Assembly (NCBI GenBank): GCA_005784505.1
Contig: VCAZ01000097.1
Coordinates: 1,346,501 to 1,410,500, forward strand
Direction: 5' to 3'
Length of the DNA: 64,000 nucleotides
From: Bagarius yarrelli
Lineage: Eukaryota; Chordata; Actinopteri; Siluriformes; Sisoridae
Shown in pieces: positions 9,726 through 21,519 of the stretch (position 1 is the first letter of the stretch; each line of letters opens with the position of its first letter). The notes under the pieces are model-generated. The model ran no database searches. It had not been told where the DNA came from and saw only the letters and a program-made list of their open reading frames with translations. A program made the translations under genes and the position numbers.

Positions 9726-11999
9726 CTGCATGCCGGCCAGCTCGGGAATTTAAACAGACAACAAAATGACCGAAAAAATGAAAAGTTGATTCAGAATTTT
9801 CAGAAATAAAATTGCATCATCATTCTTTTATCTTTTAATATTCTGTATATCTCTTGGAAAATAGTTTTCATTTGTCTGTATGCTAATAACAGAAACTATA
9901 TAACTATAACTAATTCAACTAATCAAGAATTAGTACACAAATAAATACATTGGCTCTTACAGAAAAAAAGGCTGGTTGTGCCTGCGCTAGTGAGTGCATA
10001 GTCTTAGCCTGTGTGGCTGACAACAAACAACTCTGTGTGGGACAAAGTTTCCCCTCAGGTCCTCCAGATGGTGAAAAAAGACTAATGGTTATGTTTCAAA
10101 GCAGTTCCGCTTTATGTCTGTATTCCTGTTTATGTTTCCCTAGTCGCGTCATTTCATTCATCGTGTTTCTCATAATTTAGCTTGTCATCTATTATATTGT
10201 TTATATAATAGCCGTCTCTATTGTTAAAGCTAATGCTATTGTTAATGCTAAATGCTAATCACCAAGTCTTGCTCTGACCTTCCTGAGGTAGAGCCATCTC
10301 TATTGTTAAAGCTAAACGCTAATTACCATGTCTGCTGTGATTTCCCGAGGTATCCCTGTCGCTTATACTACTGTTAAATGTTAAACTTACTGTTAATGCT
10401 AACTGCTCTAGAGTGTGAAGAGTTTCCCGTTGGCTTGTTCCTATGTTCACGTTTTGGATTTTCTAAAGCGATTTCTTTTGTTTGTTCAAATAAAAGCGCC
10501 TCGTCCTTCTGTTCTAGGATGTTCTGCATCCAAAGGTCAATACAAAATGAACGAAGTAACGACATGCTCAGGTGTAAGGTTTCATTTAAAAGGATGAAAT
10601 TATTCATGAACAACACATCACTACATGAAATATTAGCTGTAAAAAAATGAAGCTTATCTATCATTCATTCTTGTTTTCTTCTGGGCAACAGAATGTATAT
10701 ATATACATTTATATACATTTATAATGATTATTTCAGTAATAATTTAGAGATCGCTAAGTAAATAATTTGATAAACATGTAAAGACAGAGAAAGACAGAGG
10801 GATGACAAATATACTCTATGTTAAATGCAACTCTTGCAAAAAATGATGCAATGATACAGTGCTAAAAAGAACAAATTCAATTTCATTCCTAGACATAAGC
10901 AGCACTACAATGAATCTACACAATTTACAGCCAAGTGTGTTTTAAGGACAGGGCTAAAAACCTGAGCCCTAATAACCCCTATTCTGTGTGCATCCTGTTC
11001 ATTTAATGCCTGTATAAACTCTTTGCCCAGAGTAATCTGCAGCAATGTTGTGTATACTGTTAATTGCAACAGCAAAAGCCAATATATGTACATGGATATA
11101 AAAAAAATATATAAAAAGTTACAAGCTCCGTTCTGGGCTCATTAATCAGGAAGCGGTTGCAACATAAAGGCAATGCGATGGAGTATAAATGTTCTAAAGG
11201 TTATGAAAAAATATTGTATTTCTACATCATGAGTCACAAACACACATTCTCTCTCTTTCTCTTTCTGGGCAGGTAAAAAAAACCAAAAAAACATTTAAGC
11301 TAAAAAGAGCACACAACTGCTTTAGACACAATTAGATGTAAAACTGTACCAGCAGGGTTGCCAGGGTTTAGGTTTTAAGTAAATTACTCAATATAAAGTC
11401 TTGGGGACTCCGTGACTGGCCATCCTCATCAAATATAGCCAGCTGGGAGCATGTAGGAGGTGTAGAAAAGAAAGAGGGAGAGTAATCGGACAGAAGCATG
11501 AACATGAATCAATATCGGATGGGATTACACTCAGTGGGGCGAGCTACAAGAGGCATTGGCTTGAAAAACGAACAGAGACTTAGCCTTTCTGCTATTTGAT
11601 CTAGAAAGTGTTATTTGTACATTTTTACTTACTGTTCTGTTTCTTGAGTTTATTTATTTATACCTCGAATTGAAAGGTTTTGTTCTAAACGAATAGCTAC
11701 AGTTATAGTGTAAAGAAGAGAATATGCTTTTTGTTTTCGGACCACCTGAATGGTTACTTGGTTACAGAGTCTGTTACTTTACAGCTTTATAAACTTATGA
11801 CAGTTTCCGATGTAAAGGATATTATAAACTTTTTGGCTACATGATTGCATGGATACTTTTTTTTATTCTATTATACAGATTTCCTATGCCATCAATGCCA
11901 CATACAGACTAGGTGAGCAAAAAAATGCTAGGCTTACATACTACGATTACTTCCTGTCTGAACTCACAACCCAACTGTGGACAAGTTCAGTGATGATCT
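9726..11999. other. Non-coding stretch with a small tandem duplication
   Basis: No gene is seen. At about 10203-10345 an imperfect unit (tctctattgttaaagctaa ... ttcc(t/c)gaggta) occurs twice. Other contents are short (TA)n at about 10695-10720 and poly-A runs. The open frames at 10374-10664 overlap each other on opposite strands and show no domain. Confidence 0.5.
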
Positions 12000-12336
12000 T
12001 GTCTTCTAAACGACCATCCGGACAAGACCACGAAAACTTTACTGCAGCATTAGTAACCTACTGGTTTATCTGGTCAGAGGAGAACCGACCCCCCGACTGA
12101 ACCTGGTTTCTCTCAAGGTTTCCCCCCCCCCCCATTTTGTCACTGATGGAGTTTTGGTTTCTTGCCACCGTCGCCTCTGGCTTGCTTGGTTGGGGACTCT
12201 TAATTTATAAATATCAATCAAATTGTGTTTTAATGCGTGTTTACTGATGTATTTTCTGATGTATTTCTGTAAAACTCCTTTGAAACAATCCAGACTGTTA
12301 AAAAGCACTAAATAAATAAAGGAGACTTGACTTGAC
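12000..12336 (+). repeat. Unclassified dispersed repeat with gacttgacttgac end, copy 1
   Basis: Landmarks in order: aaacgaccatccgg, actttactgcag, ctggtttatctggt, gaacctggtttctctcaagg, a poly-C run (12121-12134), ttgccaccgtcgcctctggc, and a 3' end with aataaataaaggagacttgacttgac. Minus-strand copies lie at 55786-56114 and 19910-20170, and a tail-only copy at 27605-27720. The family is common in fish genomes, but I cannot name its class: it has a poly(A)-signal-like end yet no recognised coding part. The left end may extend upstream to about 11860. Confidence 0.65.
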
Positions 12337-12805
12337 ATATTACATGTTCTAATTACAATATTATTAAAGAAAATAATAAATTTCTAAAAAAAAAAAGTCC
12401 AAGATGAGAAGAGCAAAAATCTCCAATTCATTGCAGTGATAAAGCATCCAGAGGATCCAACAGAAGGCAATACTTCCAACAATAAACTGCGCAAGCAAAA
12501 AGCAAAACCTCCAAGCAGAATGTAATCGCAAAAGCGACGATTCTTTAAAAATCCTGTCCTTCTATACCTGTGGAATTTAGTCCCTCCCATTTATTAACCA
12601 ATGAATTACCATTATTTCCAAATCTACCAAATCAGAGCTCAAACCGACACTGTGGTCAGTGTGTGTCTCCTCCCCCTATACTATCACCACGACGAATCTT
12701 TACTTCCATCCATTATTCTCTCGCCTTTCCTTCACCTTATCTTCTCCCGTTAGCCCTAATGCTAAGGATGACGTCATTCCAATTAACTGAACTTTGGGGT
12801 TTTAA
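12337..12805. other. Non-coding stretch
   Basis: I see no gene and no recognised repeat. A poly-A run lies at about 12387-12396. Confidence 0.45.
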
Positions 12806-12876
12806 ATAAAAATGTTTTTCTTAGTACCACTGCATCTTAATTGTGATTTTTGTAGTGTACCTATACTATTGTTTGT

Positions 12877-12913
<37 letters not shown>

Positions 12914-13072
12914 GTGTTTTGCTATATATTAAATTTTGATAGCACATTGTCCCTATTTTTTCTTCCTATCTGTATCTGCCTTTATTACATCATGTTCGGC
13001 TTCTTTCTTTTCATTTCTCCTTTTAGTGCTACTCTTAATATGTATAAATTATAGTCAGTTAATAATTATTGC
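12806..13072 (+). repeat. Dispersed repeat carrying (CA)n, copy 1
   Basis: This matches 16311-16540 on both sides of an embedded (CA)n (12879-12911). Shared landmarks are ataaaaatgtttttct, agtaccact, and at the far end atatgtat...attatagtcagttaataatta. The microsatellite is at the same place in both copies, so it was part of the repeat when it spread. The class is unknown. Confidence 0.6.
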
Positions 13073-14220
13073 TCCGACACTGGAAACAGGAAATTTTAGA
13101 TGGTGTTGCTTTCAAGAAAAACAACGTCCGAATTACAAAATTACAAAAAGGCCAAAATTAATTTGAACTACTATTTTTAAAACATATCATATCGGATATT
13201 TTTCGGAGATACAGATGGGATAAAAAAAGAGAAAGTGTGGAGAGACATTTCTTTCCTTTCCAGGTTTTCCAGGTTTTTCCAGGACTTTTACATTTCATCT
13301 ACTCACGTTCTCACAATTTCAATTTCAGCCCAACATACACGCAGATGCAGAATTCCAGTTCAAGCTGTTCGAAGAGCATTTAAAAAGCTGATGTCGCCTT
13401 TTTGTTTAACACCTGAATGTGTCATGTCTACACATTACTCACCCAGCTTGGTGTATTCAGGCCAAGCTGAGTGGGCACAGAAAGTAATTACAGCAACAAC
13501 ATGCAAGCATTCAGTCACAGCCAATGGTCTTTACCTAATCTCTGTGCCTGGACACAGCATGTTTGCAAAGCTTAATTCTTCACAGCCAGCAGCCAATAAT
13601 GAGAAGAATTGAGAACACACAGCTTAGCAGAAAGCAGATGTCCCTAGTATCTTCTTGCATGGTCTAATTACAAATGCATTTTCAATGCTTTAATCACACT
13701 CGTGCATACTTTTATGAGAAAATGTAATGTGTTTATAAGCAAGAGTTTAAATCATAAATGGCAGCACTAGAAGGAGTTGCCTGCAGTTGCTTGGAGGATC
13801 GTGAATAAGCCCTGAAGACACTGCACCCACCAGAAATACACAAGAACGATGCGTTGTCAGCAGGCGATACAACACAGCTAGCGCTTTCCGTATTTATACA
13901 GTTTATTGGGGGCATTTGAGAAAACTGGCTATGCTTGAGAACGATGGCCATTTTTTTATATATATGTATATATACATGTTTATATACATACACGTTTATA
14001 TCATTAAAAATAAATGAATTCATAGCATGAGACGGGCCTTGCCTTATATCACATCTGCAAGCTCTGTGGGTCGCGCTCAGGCTGTGATTTCTTTCAGCAG
14101 AGGAAGTGTAGATCCACAGAGCTGCTCCGTGGAGAAGTACAAGTTTTGGCATGCTTAGGAGATTGGTGGAAGCCACCGATCAGATAATAAGCAGATAGGT
14201 GGTTGAGACCAGGAGGTGGA
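13073..14220. other. Non-coding stretch, possible conserved element at 13310-13620
   Basis: No gene is assigned. The part at 13310-13620 has balanced composition, no simple repeat and many homeobox/bZIP-like short words (aattac, ttaatt), the texture of a conserved non-coding element; this is only an impression. A 125-codon plus-strand frame runs through it without a recognisable domain. An AT palindrome (tatatatgtatatatacat) is near 13958-13978. Confidence 0.25.
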
Positions 14221-14340
14221 TAGAGTAGCCAAAATCTGTACTCAAGTAAAAAATACAAGTACTTATGAAAATAGCTACTCAGGTAAGAGTTAAAAAGTAT
14301 ATGATGAAAAACCGACTCCAGTAATTAGTTACTAGTTTTC
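14221..14340. repeat. Dispersed repeat with ctcaagta motif, copy 2
   Basis: The segment includes tctgtactcaagtaaaaaatacaagtact-type text and ends near agtaattagttactag. It shares this vocabulary with 9490-9725 and 45225-45311. Confidence 0.4.
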
Positions 14341-14528
14341 TTCTGATCGGATTGACACAAAGCAAAAAACCCTGAATTTCAAACTACCTGGCGTGTTTTC
14401 ACATCCCGTCTCCTCCAAAGTCTCTCTGTTCTAATTATATAAAACAAAATTAAAGTGAAGTAAATTCAATCTCAGTCCTGTGATGGACATTAACATCCCA
14501 TCACCTGTCATTTACAATCACATCTCAA

Positions 14529-14553
14529 ACACACACACACACACACACACACA
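14529..14553. repeat. (AC)n microsatellite
   Basis: A pure dinucleotide run of about 12 units. Confidence 0.9.
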
Positions 14554-14598
14554 GATGTTTTTCTAACAGTAACTCCGTCTTTATTTTCTACCATTTAT

Positions 14599-14735
14599 TT
14601 ACATTAACATCATTTGACAGATGTTTTTTATCCAGAGCGACTCACATTTCTCTTTTTTATACATCTGAGCAATTGGGGGTTAAGGGCCTTGCTCAGGGGC
14701 CCAGCAGCACCTTAACCACTGCACTACCATTTCCC
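14599..14735 (-). repeat. SINE-like repeat, family 2
   Basis: Read on the minus strand this is a tRNA-headed SINE: the head end is the rc of ccttaaccactgcactacca, the centre is gggccttgctcaggggcc, and the tail carries the rc of tttatccagagcgactcac. It lacks most of the B-box region. Other copies are at 15143 (+), 20389 (-), 30882 (-) and, in part, 40763, 40905, 41411, 48975 and 62145. Confidence 0.75.
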
Positions 14736-15142
14736 ATTTATGAGCAGTTTCTTCTTCTTTCTGTAAAAACAAACTTGATTTTCACATTTTAGGTTTATGT
14801 ACATGCGTTATTTAGGTAGGAATAAAATAAAATACAACCCCGTTTGGAGTTTGTGTGGATTCTCTACACTTAATCAGGTGTCAAAAAAACTTAAGTGAGG
14901 TGTCTGGATTTTTGTAGAAATGCATGACGTCCCAGTTTGTTTTTCAGTTGATGTAGTTACATTGGATGTGAAATGTGCAGATGTTCAGAATAAACATTTG
15001 TTCATGAATGTGTGTGTGTGTGTGTGTGTTGCTTGCACTAGCGCGCATATGAAGAAAAATATTCAGACAGTGTGTGAAATGAGGTTCTACAATAAGGTCA
15101 AAGTGCCCATAGATATCAAATTATTATTTATAGGAGTTGAAT
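14736..15142. other. Non-coding stretch with (GT)n
   Basis: No gene is assigned. A (GT)n run lies at 15009-15029 and accounts for the Cys/Val run in the plus-strand frame here. Confidence 0.5.
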
Positions 15143-15315
15143 AGGGGAAGTGGTGGCTCATAGTTAAGGTGTTGGACTACCAACCTGTTTGAATCCCAGC
15201 ATCACAAAGCCACTACTGCTGGGCCCCTGAGCAAGGCCCTGAATCCCCAGATGTATGAGGTGAGATACATGTAAGTCGCTCTGGATAAGGGCGTCTGCCA
15301 AATAATGCAAATCAT
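15143..15315 (+). repeat. SINE-like repeat, family 2, plus-strand copy
   Basis: The copy is nearly full: A-box-like tggtggctcatagttaagg, a B-box-like gtttgaatccc, the central cccctgagcaaggccctgaa and the tail gtaagtcgctctggataagg. It faces away from the minus-strand copy at 14599-14735, 408 bp away, so the two form an inverted pair. Confidence 0.8.
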
Positions 15316-16148
15316 TTCGAGTTTTATTACCGCTACGTATTTTTCAGGTTGGAGCTGAAATTCTTGTACGCTGTGATGTCAGTTCGGTTTGTTGCACACA
15401 GCATGCATCACATTATAAAACTATTCTTTTCGACATCTTGAAGTAAAAACATAGACTAAACCTGAGGCCACTGGTGATCTGATAACACACACACACACAC
15501 ACAACCATATGTGTCTTTCTTTGCTTTATCTTCCTATTAAACGCATGCTAAACATAAGCGGAAGACTTATAAAACAATTTATATAAACGAATTATTTATT
15601 TAAAAAATCTCATATTTATTACCGTTTAACAGTAAAGGAGGAACGACGCTGGCTAGAAGGAATACAGTTATTAAGGTCAAAAACATGACCACCACTTCCT
15701 CTATTTGTTCAAAAGGGGTTCCGAAAGACACTTTGGAAGCCATTGCAAGGTTCCTAGTCGTAAATCTTTTTCACTTAGGTCTCAACCTCCGGGGGCCACA
15801 GAGGACATATATGATAAGTGGGGGCCTGCCTACTGACTGACCACAAAAAAAAAAACAATGCAAGTTTATATTTTCCTATTTTTCGCATTTGTAATTCAAA
15901 GTGTTTTCACATAAAAGAAATTAAAAATACTATTATTAAAAATCACAACAGTAAAAACAGAGAAATTAAAATATATAAAAATTATTTAAAAATTGATTTG
16001 AAATGAATGAGAACACTCTTAAGAATATAAACCGATTCAGTCAGTTTGGACTTGTAAAACTAAACAGACGTATTTCGAGTCTGGATTTAATATATATACT
16101 GAATTATAAACTTCAATGAAGGCAATTAGTTTAAGAATATAAGTGCGG

Positions 16149-16199
<51 letters not shown>

Positions 16200-16310
16200 C
16201 CCTGTATATACTGTACATTACACATTCAAAACCTGAGAATAACCAGTCAGCAGCAGTTAAGTGTGTGTGTGAGAGAAAAGATAAAAACGCCTCCGTAAAA
16301 GGGCTTTCCA
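15316..16310. other. Non-coding stretch with (CA)n and (AT)n
   Basis: No gene is seen. Contents: (CA)n at 15483-15502, a poly-A run at 15844-15855 and a pure (TA)n run at about 16150-16195. The Tyr/Ile-rich frames here translate the (TA)n. Confidence 0.55.
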
Positions 16311-16373
16311 ATAAAAATGTTTTTCTCAGTACCACTACGTCTTTAGTGTGATTTCTGTTTACCTTTTGTTTTG

Positions 16374-16405
<32 letters not shown>

Positions 16406-16540
16406 CTCTGTTTGGTTATATTTTAAATTTTTAGCAAACTTTACCTATTTTTCTTCCTAATTACATCGTGTTCAGTTCCATTTCTCCTTTTAGTAAAACT
16501 CCTAATATGTATATATTATAGTCAGTTAATAATTAGTGCT
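16311..16540 (+). repeat. Dispersed repeat carrying (CA)n, copy 2
   Basis: Partner of 12806-13072, with the (CA)n at 16375-16404 in the same position and the same right end (gtcagttaataatta). Confidence 0.6.
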
Positions 16541-18455
16541 AGTGTTTCTAACCCGGCTTTGTTGGTCTGTCCACTCATCGCATGCGTGTTCCTAGATCAC
16601 AGCGCTACCAACTCCATTCTAACACTCCTCACACACTTCCACTGGTCACCCCCCAGGACCATCCAAACCCTCTCGCTGCAACCACAATCACTTCTGGTGG
16701 ACAGAAACGGCTCAGAACATCAGACAGTACGAGAAAAGGTGCCATTTTTCTATGACCAAGACACCATGTCATCTTCCTTTCGGCAGGTTGGTCCCACTCC
16801 TTGGTGTCCTTGGTCAAACCTAGGTGTAGACACACACATGCCCACTTGATAGGGAAACACCTTTGTTTTTATTCAATTTATTCAATTGCATCCTCCTCTG
16901 CGTCTTCCTCACGACTCTTGCGAAGCTTAATGTCTATAATCAAGTTATTAGCTGGCCTAATAACTATCTAAGCCAGAAATTAGCTTACTTATGGCAAATT
17001 GATTAGAACTAAAAGTTCAAATATGAAGCATCTCTATTATTACCTGATAAAATCCTAAAGCGCCTCATCTGGTGCTTGCGATTGTCTTGCAAGCGCTTGA
17101 GAAAACGAGTTATTTGCATAAAACTTAATGACTTAAAATGCATCATTTTGACAGCTTCACTTAAATTATAAATTACACTAGGAGTTGTTAGATAACAAGT
17201 GATGGCCAGATCATCACTTCGCCTTGTCAGACAGAACTCCCGTCTTCTTCTCTATGCTGAATATTTTAATGGCTTTGCTTATGTTTTGGGGGTTGGTTGT
17301 TGTTTTTGCTCCAAAACAAATTTGCCAATTAGATGGTATTGCATGATAAATAATTATCTGCCTGCATTTCCCAGCCTTTAAAACATTAATTATAAGTAAG
17401 TAACCCTGACTAAATCTTTCAACACGTTTCCAGATATGTAGTAATTCTCTAACTGAGATGCTACAGAGCTGCTAAACTGCTAGATTAGAAAAGGTAAAGA
17501 AATAAATAGTAAAGAGAATTACAGTACTCACATCAAATAATAAAAGTCCTGGACAGTCAATCAAGTCAAGTGAAGTGACAAATTTAACCAACAAATCTGC
17601 TGCTATAAGTGAAATTCCGCCCATGTGCTAACTAAATTTCGAGAGATCATGCTACATACATCCTCAGTTGTAAAGACAGCTGTACGAATCTTTGGCTTAA
17701 AAGATGTTGCTACCTGACATGGCAGGTACCCCTGGATGTTACCAGTATTAACTTTTCGATTGTATTAACATGTATGCAAGTTGCAATATATATATATATA
17801 TCTTAAAAATAGAAATCAATGCAAAAAAGACAAACAGAGTAACATTTATTGATTTATTTATTGCTGGTTTTACAATATCGCTATCAAATGTTTATTTATT
17901 TGTTTCTTTTATCATTGTAATTGCATGCTTAAACTAACAAACAGTATGCATCAATGCTGCACTTATATATTATATACACAAATATAACCATATTAACTAC
18001 TAAACCTGGAGCTTTAGCAGTCTCCTGACTCACTAGATTCGCCCCTCTTTGGTGAGCAAGCATTTTGTACTCAACCCAGTCCTAATCCACTGATCGGAAA
18101 ACTGCTGCATAATTCAGGGGAGCTGTAAAACCCACATCAGGAGTTTTAGAGCTCCTTGGCCCCTTACACTAACACACGGCATCTCATGGGAGAGACAGGA
18201 CCTCGTTTGGCCATCGTCTAATAACACACTTAGCCATCTAACACACTATTTAGTGTGCCTTCATGTACACTCTGGCACAGGATTTTATTGCCCTAGTGCA
18301 ATTGAAGTCTTGTGTGTGTTTTATTGCACCCATATTTCATTTTGGCCTACTTTCCCTAAATTGCCTGTGGGGTTTGGTGGGAGGCGTGGAGCGTAGCTGC
18401 TTTTAAATGAGATGAGGAAGAACAGAGTGAATGACTGTATGTGTGTGTTTGGGAG
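16541..18455. other. Non-coding stretch, possible conserved element at 16920-17400
   Basis: No gene is assigned. The 96-codon plus-strand frame at 16559-16849 has no recognisable domain. From about 16920 to 17400 the sequence is repeat-free and rich in homeodomain-like words (ttaatt, taatta, ttgcataa), including caagcgcttg as an inverted motif; it has the look of a regulatory conserved element. A short (TA)n lies at 17787-17800. Confidence 0.3.
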
Positions 18456-18497
18456 CAAGAGAGAGAGAAAGAAACAGAGAGAGAGAGAAAGAAAGAC

Positions 18498-18542
<45 letters not shown>

Positions 18543-18613
18543 AGAGAGAACGCTCAATTGTGTCAGTGACTTGTAAAAATAGGTGAATTGACTTTAAGGG
18601 AGAGAGAGAGAGA
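18456..18613. repeat. (GA)n microsatellite cluster
   Basis: Interrupted (GA)n/(GAAA)n from 18456 to about 18550, with a second short (GA)n at 18600-18613. The Ser/Leu-rich minus-strand frames are its translations. Confidence 0.9.
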
Positions 18614-18984
18614 CCGAGAGAAAGAATGAATTTAAAAAGGAGGTAGAGTGGCAGTCTGGCCATTCTGAGTAAGTGAAGGTCATTGTGTTGTGTGGGGGAG
18701 GAAGAGAAAATAAAAATATTGCTGGCTGTAAAAGGGATGCTTGAAAACGAGAGTGGATTTTAAAACATTGGATGAGAATATACAAATTTACTTAAAGGCA
18801 TTTTCAAGGCTACACTAAAACTAATCAAAGCAATTTAAAGTTTATATCATGTTATTTATATGAACTTACTTTGAAAAAAAAAAAAATATTATTTTTTTAG
18901 CGTCCTCTGATTTCAGGGCAGCCCTTTTACCCCTCATTAAAAAAAAAATTCCAGTGACATAACTTCCAGTTTGTTGCAACACAT
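18614..18984. other. AT-rich non-coding stretch
   Basis: I recognise nothing here apart from a poly-A run near 18874-18886. Confidence 0.5.
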
Positions 18985-19102
18985 CTGGTTTTGGACTAAT
19001 ACCAGAAAGACCAAGGTTCAGTTTCCAGCACCACCAAGGCACCAATGTGGGCAAAGCCCTCAACCTCCAATTGCTCAGTTGTAAAAAAGAGATAAATGTA
19101 AA
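18985..19102 (+). repeat. SINE fragment (family 2 head)
   Basis: The text ggactaataccagaaagacc followed by a diverged B box (aggttcagtttccagcacc) and gggcaaagccctcaacc matches the head and centre of family 2. A close relative of this version is at 48975-49112. It ends where the LINE fragment begins. Confidence 0.5.
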
Positions 19103-19790
19103 CTTCTCTCTGGTCTTCCTCTTTGCCTTCTGCCTGGTAGCTTCATTTCTAACATCCTCCTACCAATATATTCACTGTCCCTCCTCTGGACATGTCCAAA
19201 CCACCTCAATCTGTGCTTCCCTGACTTTCTCCCCAAAACATCTAACATTATGAACTCGTTCCTAATCTTGTTCAACCTTGTCACTCCCAAAGAAAACCTC
19301 AACATCTTCAGCTCTGCTACTTCCAGCTCTGCCACCTGTCTCTTCCTCAGCGCCGCTGTCTCTAAACCGTACATCACAGTTGTCTCACCACCATCCTTAA
19401 ACCATACATCATAGCTGTCTCACCACTGTCTCTAAACCATACATCATAGCTGTCTCACCACTGTCTCTAAACCATACATCATACCTGTCTCACCACTGTC
19501 TCTGAACCATACATCATAGCTGGTCTCACCACTGTCTTGTACACCTTCCCCCTTGATTCTAGCTGATATTCACCTGTCACATCACTCCTGAAACGTTTCT
19601 CCACCCATCCCAACCTGCCAGTACTCGCTTCTTTACCTCTTTTACACATTTTCCATTGCTCTGGACTGTCGACCCAAAGTACTTAAACTCCTGTACCTTC
19701 TTTACCTTCTTCACCCTGTAATCTCACTGTTCTACTTCCCTCCCTTTCATCCAAACACATGTACTCTGTCTTGACCTACTGCACAATGGT
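19103..19790 (-). pseudogene. RTE-like LINE reverse transcriptase C-terminal relic
   Basis: On the minus strand this translates to the C-terminal part of an RTE/BovB-like ORF2. From 19790 downward: KTEYMCL (about 19755-19775), then SPEQWK and a VEKRFRSDVTGEY-like stretch, then KVYKTVV (about 19530). An internal tandem array follows at 19395-19545. After it come MMYGLETAALRKRQVAELEVAELKMLRFSLGVTR (about 19270-19377; residues quoted in parts by family signature MMYG, LKMLRF, GVTR) and LRWFGHVQRRD plus GRRMLEMKLPGRRQRGRP (about 19115-19215). The catalytic YADD block lies further 5' and is absent. The intact final frame of 100 codons suggests fairly recent loss. Two more pieces of this family are at 40178-40431 and 62790-62890. 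Confidence 0.75.
19395..19545. repeat. 35-bp tandem array inside the LINE coding region
   Basis: A 35-bp unit (contains accatacatcatagctgtc) repeats about four times; unit starts are at 19401, 19436 and 19471, then one diverged unit. Because 35 is not a multiple of three, each added unit shifts the frame of the former RT reading. Confidence 0.85.
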
Positions 19791-19909
19791 GGATAAATAT
19801 AGCCACATTAAAAAGTTAAATAAAAAATATTACACTCTTATAATATAATAATCTTCAGAAAAGGTGTAACATTATGTAATACACAGAAATTATTTCTATT
19901 TCTATTTCA

Positions 19910-20170
19910 ACCTGACCTGGACTTATACAGCGCCGTTAACAATACAGATTGTGTCAAATTACCTTTAGAGTATTAAATAGGAAAATAGTGTCACTGCGGG
20001 TGGAGATAATAAACACTAAAACACCCAGTTTGCTTTAATTAATATCTGTGCAATCAAGTTGATGATATCGCTGGAAATTAAGTGTCCACAACAAACCAGA
20101 AACCAGGCTCAGTCGGGGAGCTAATTCTCCTCTGGCCAGATGGACCAGCAGGCTTTTACATACTGCAGCA
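19910..20170 (-). repeat. Unclassified dispersed repeat, gacttgac family, copy 2
   Basis: Minus-strand relative of 12000-12336: it keeps aaccaggctcagtcgggg (rc of the gactgaacctggttt block), the tctggccagatggacc segment and tactgcagcaaaatt. The tail is diverged and the gacttgac end itself is missing. Confidence 0.5.
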
Positions 20171-20388
20171 AAATTAGATTGTGCAGAGAATTTATCTGGA
20201 TCCTGTGGTTTTGTCTGGATATTAATGTAATAGGTTATTAAAAATAAGGTGAAAATTTGACATATGATTATGATCACATATATACTGTACATATTTCTAA
20301 ATTTCAGTTATTATTTCTACAGTTTTTATGTGCTCTAGTGGGGAAACCTCATAAAAAATCTCTAGGGTTAACATGAAAAATGTACTTT

Positions 20389-20573
20389 AACATTTACGGT
20401 ATTCGGCAGACGTCCTTATCCAAAACGACTTACATTTATCTTCGTTATACAATTGAGCAATTGGGGGTTAAGGGCCTTGCTCAGGGGCTCACAGTGGTGG
20501 CTTGGTGGTGCTGGATATTGAACCCCAGCCTTTCTGGTAACAGTCCAACACCTTAACAACTAAGCCACCACTA
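20389..20573 (-). repeat. SINE-like repeat, family 2
   Basis: This minus-strand copy keeps catttacggtattcggcaga, the rc of aagggccttgctcagg, and a B-box region (rc of ggttcaatatccagc), then the head end ctaagccaccact. It is nearly full length. Confidence 0.8.
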
Positions 20574-20642
20574 AGCAACCATTAAGCCACCAGATTTACC
20601 TGAAAGGTGTCAGAGAAATTGAGGGGGTTTGTCAATGTCTCA

Positions 20643-20917
20643 GGCTGCATGGTGGTCAGCAAGAAGGTCCCGGGTTTTATTCCCAGGCAGCGGTCTTTCT
20701 GTGTGGAGTTTACATGTTCCCTCCCCCCCGTGCTTGTGGTGGGTTTACACTACACCGGGTTCTCCGGTTTCCTTCCACAGTCTGAAAACATGTATGGTGA
20801 TTATAATTGCCCATATGAGTGAGTGTGAGTGTTAGATAGACTCCAGCAGATCCCCGTGACCCCGAATTAGGGAATAAGTGGGTATAGAAGATGGATGGAT
20901 GGATGGATGAATAGATG
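20643..20917 (+). repeat. SINE-like repeat, family 1, with (GGAT)n tail
   Basis: It starts at gctgcatggtggtcagcaag, carries the B-box region (gtcccgggttttattccc, diverged) and the body, then a shortened tail (gactccagcagatccccgtg) ending in (ggat)n at about 20892-20910. The middle of the tail present at 5071-5366 is deleted. The overlapping short frames are not genes. Confidence 0.75.
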
Positions 20918-21479
20918 TCAATGTTTACAGAAATCAGAGCAGCATCTGAGCTTCTGAGGCAAGAAGTTGTGATGACAGTTCCCTTTTGTCACATAAAATA
21001 AAATGCCCTTTTTGTGACATTAAATGTATGAGGTAATTGGGGTAAAATACTGAATTTCTGAATCAGCAACAAAATGAAACTCTCAACTTTGCAGTTCTGC
21101 ATAATTTCCTCCAGATGATCATGACTGATTAGCTATGATTAAGTTTGCAGATATTAAATCCTAAATCTTAATAAAAAACCTCTTACACCTGTTACTGTAC
21201 GAGTACTGATTTTACTCTAGACACCGTATGTATAAAATCTGTCTTAAAAAATACTGAAAGAAAGAATAATAATTATTCACAAACAAACAAACTGAAACAG
21301 CATTTATGTCAGTTCACAGAAAATGGCCCAATCAAACCGCACCACTGATTATGAACATAACCTCTCAGATCCGAAGAGCTCACACAATACTGATTTTGGA
21401 CCCAGACAGATAATTCATGCTAATTAGCAGCAGTCTCTTTTCGGGCTAATTATGGCTGCTCCTGTGGAGAGAAGTGCAA

Positions 21480-21519
<40 letters not shown>

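Noticed and set aside
10374..10664. 96-codon frame with opposite-strand frames of 90 and 60 codons
   Set aside because: Overlapping frames on both strands with no domain; chance openness is likely.
13235..13612. 125-codon plus-strand frame
   Set aside because: No domain, no splice or poly(A) context; possibly open by chance in a conserved non-coding stretch.
13733..14176. 147-codon minus-strand frame
   Set aside because: Includes translation of a (TA)n run and has no recognisable domain.
15143..15210. tRNA-like sequence with A and B boxes
   Set aside because: It continues into the SINE body and tail and does not fold as a mature tRNA; the same head recurs in other copies.
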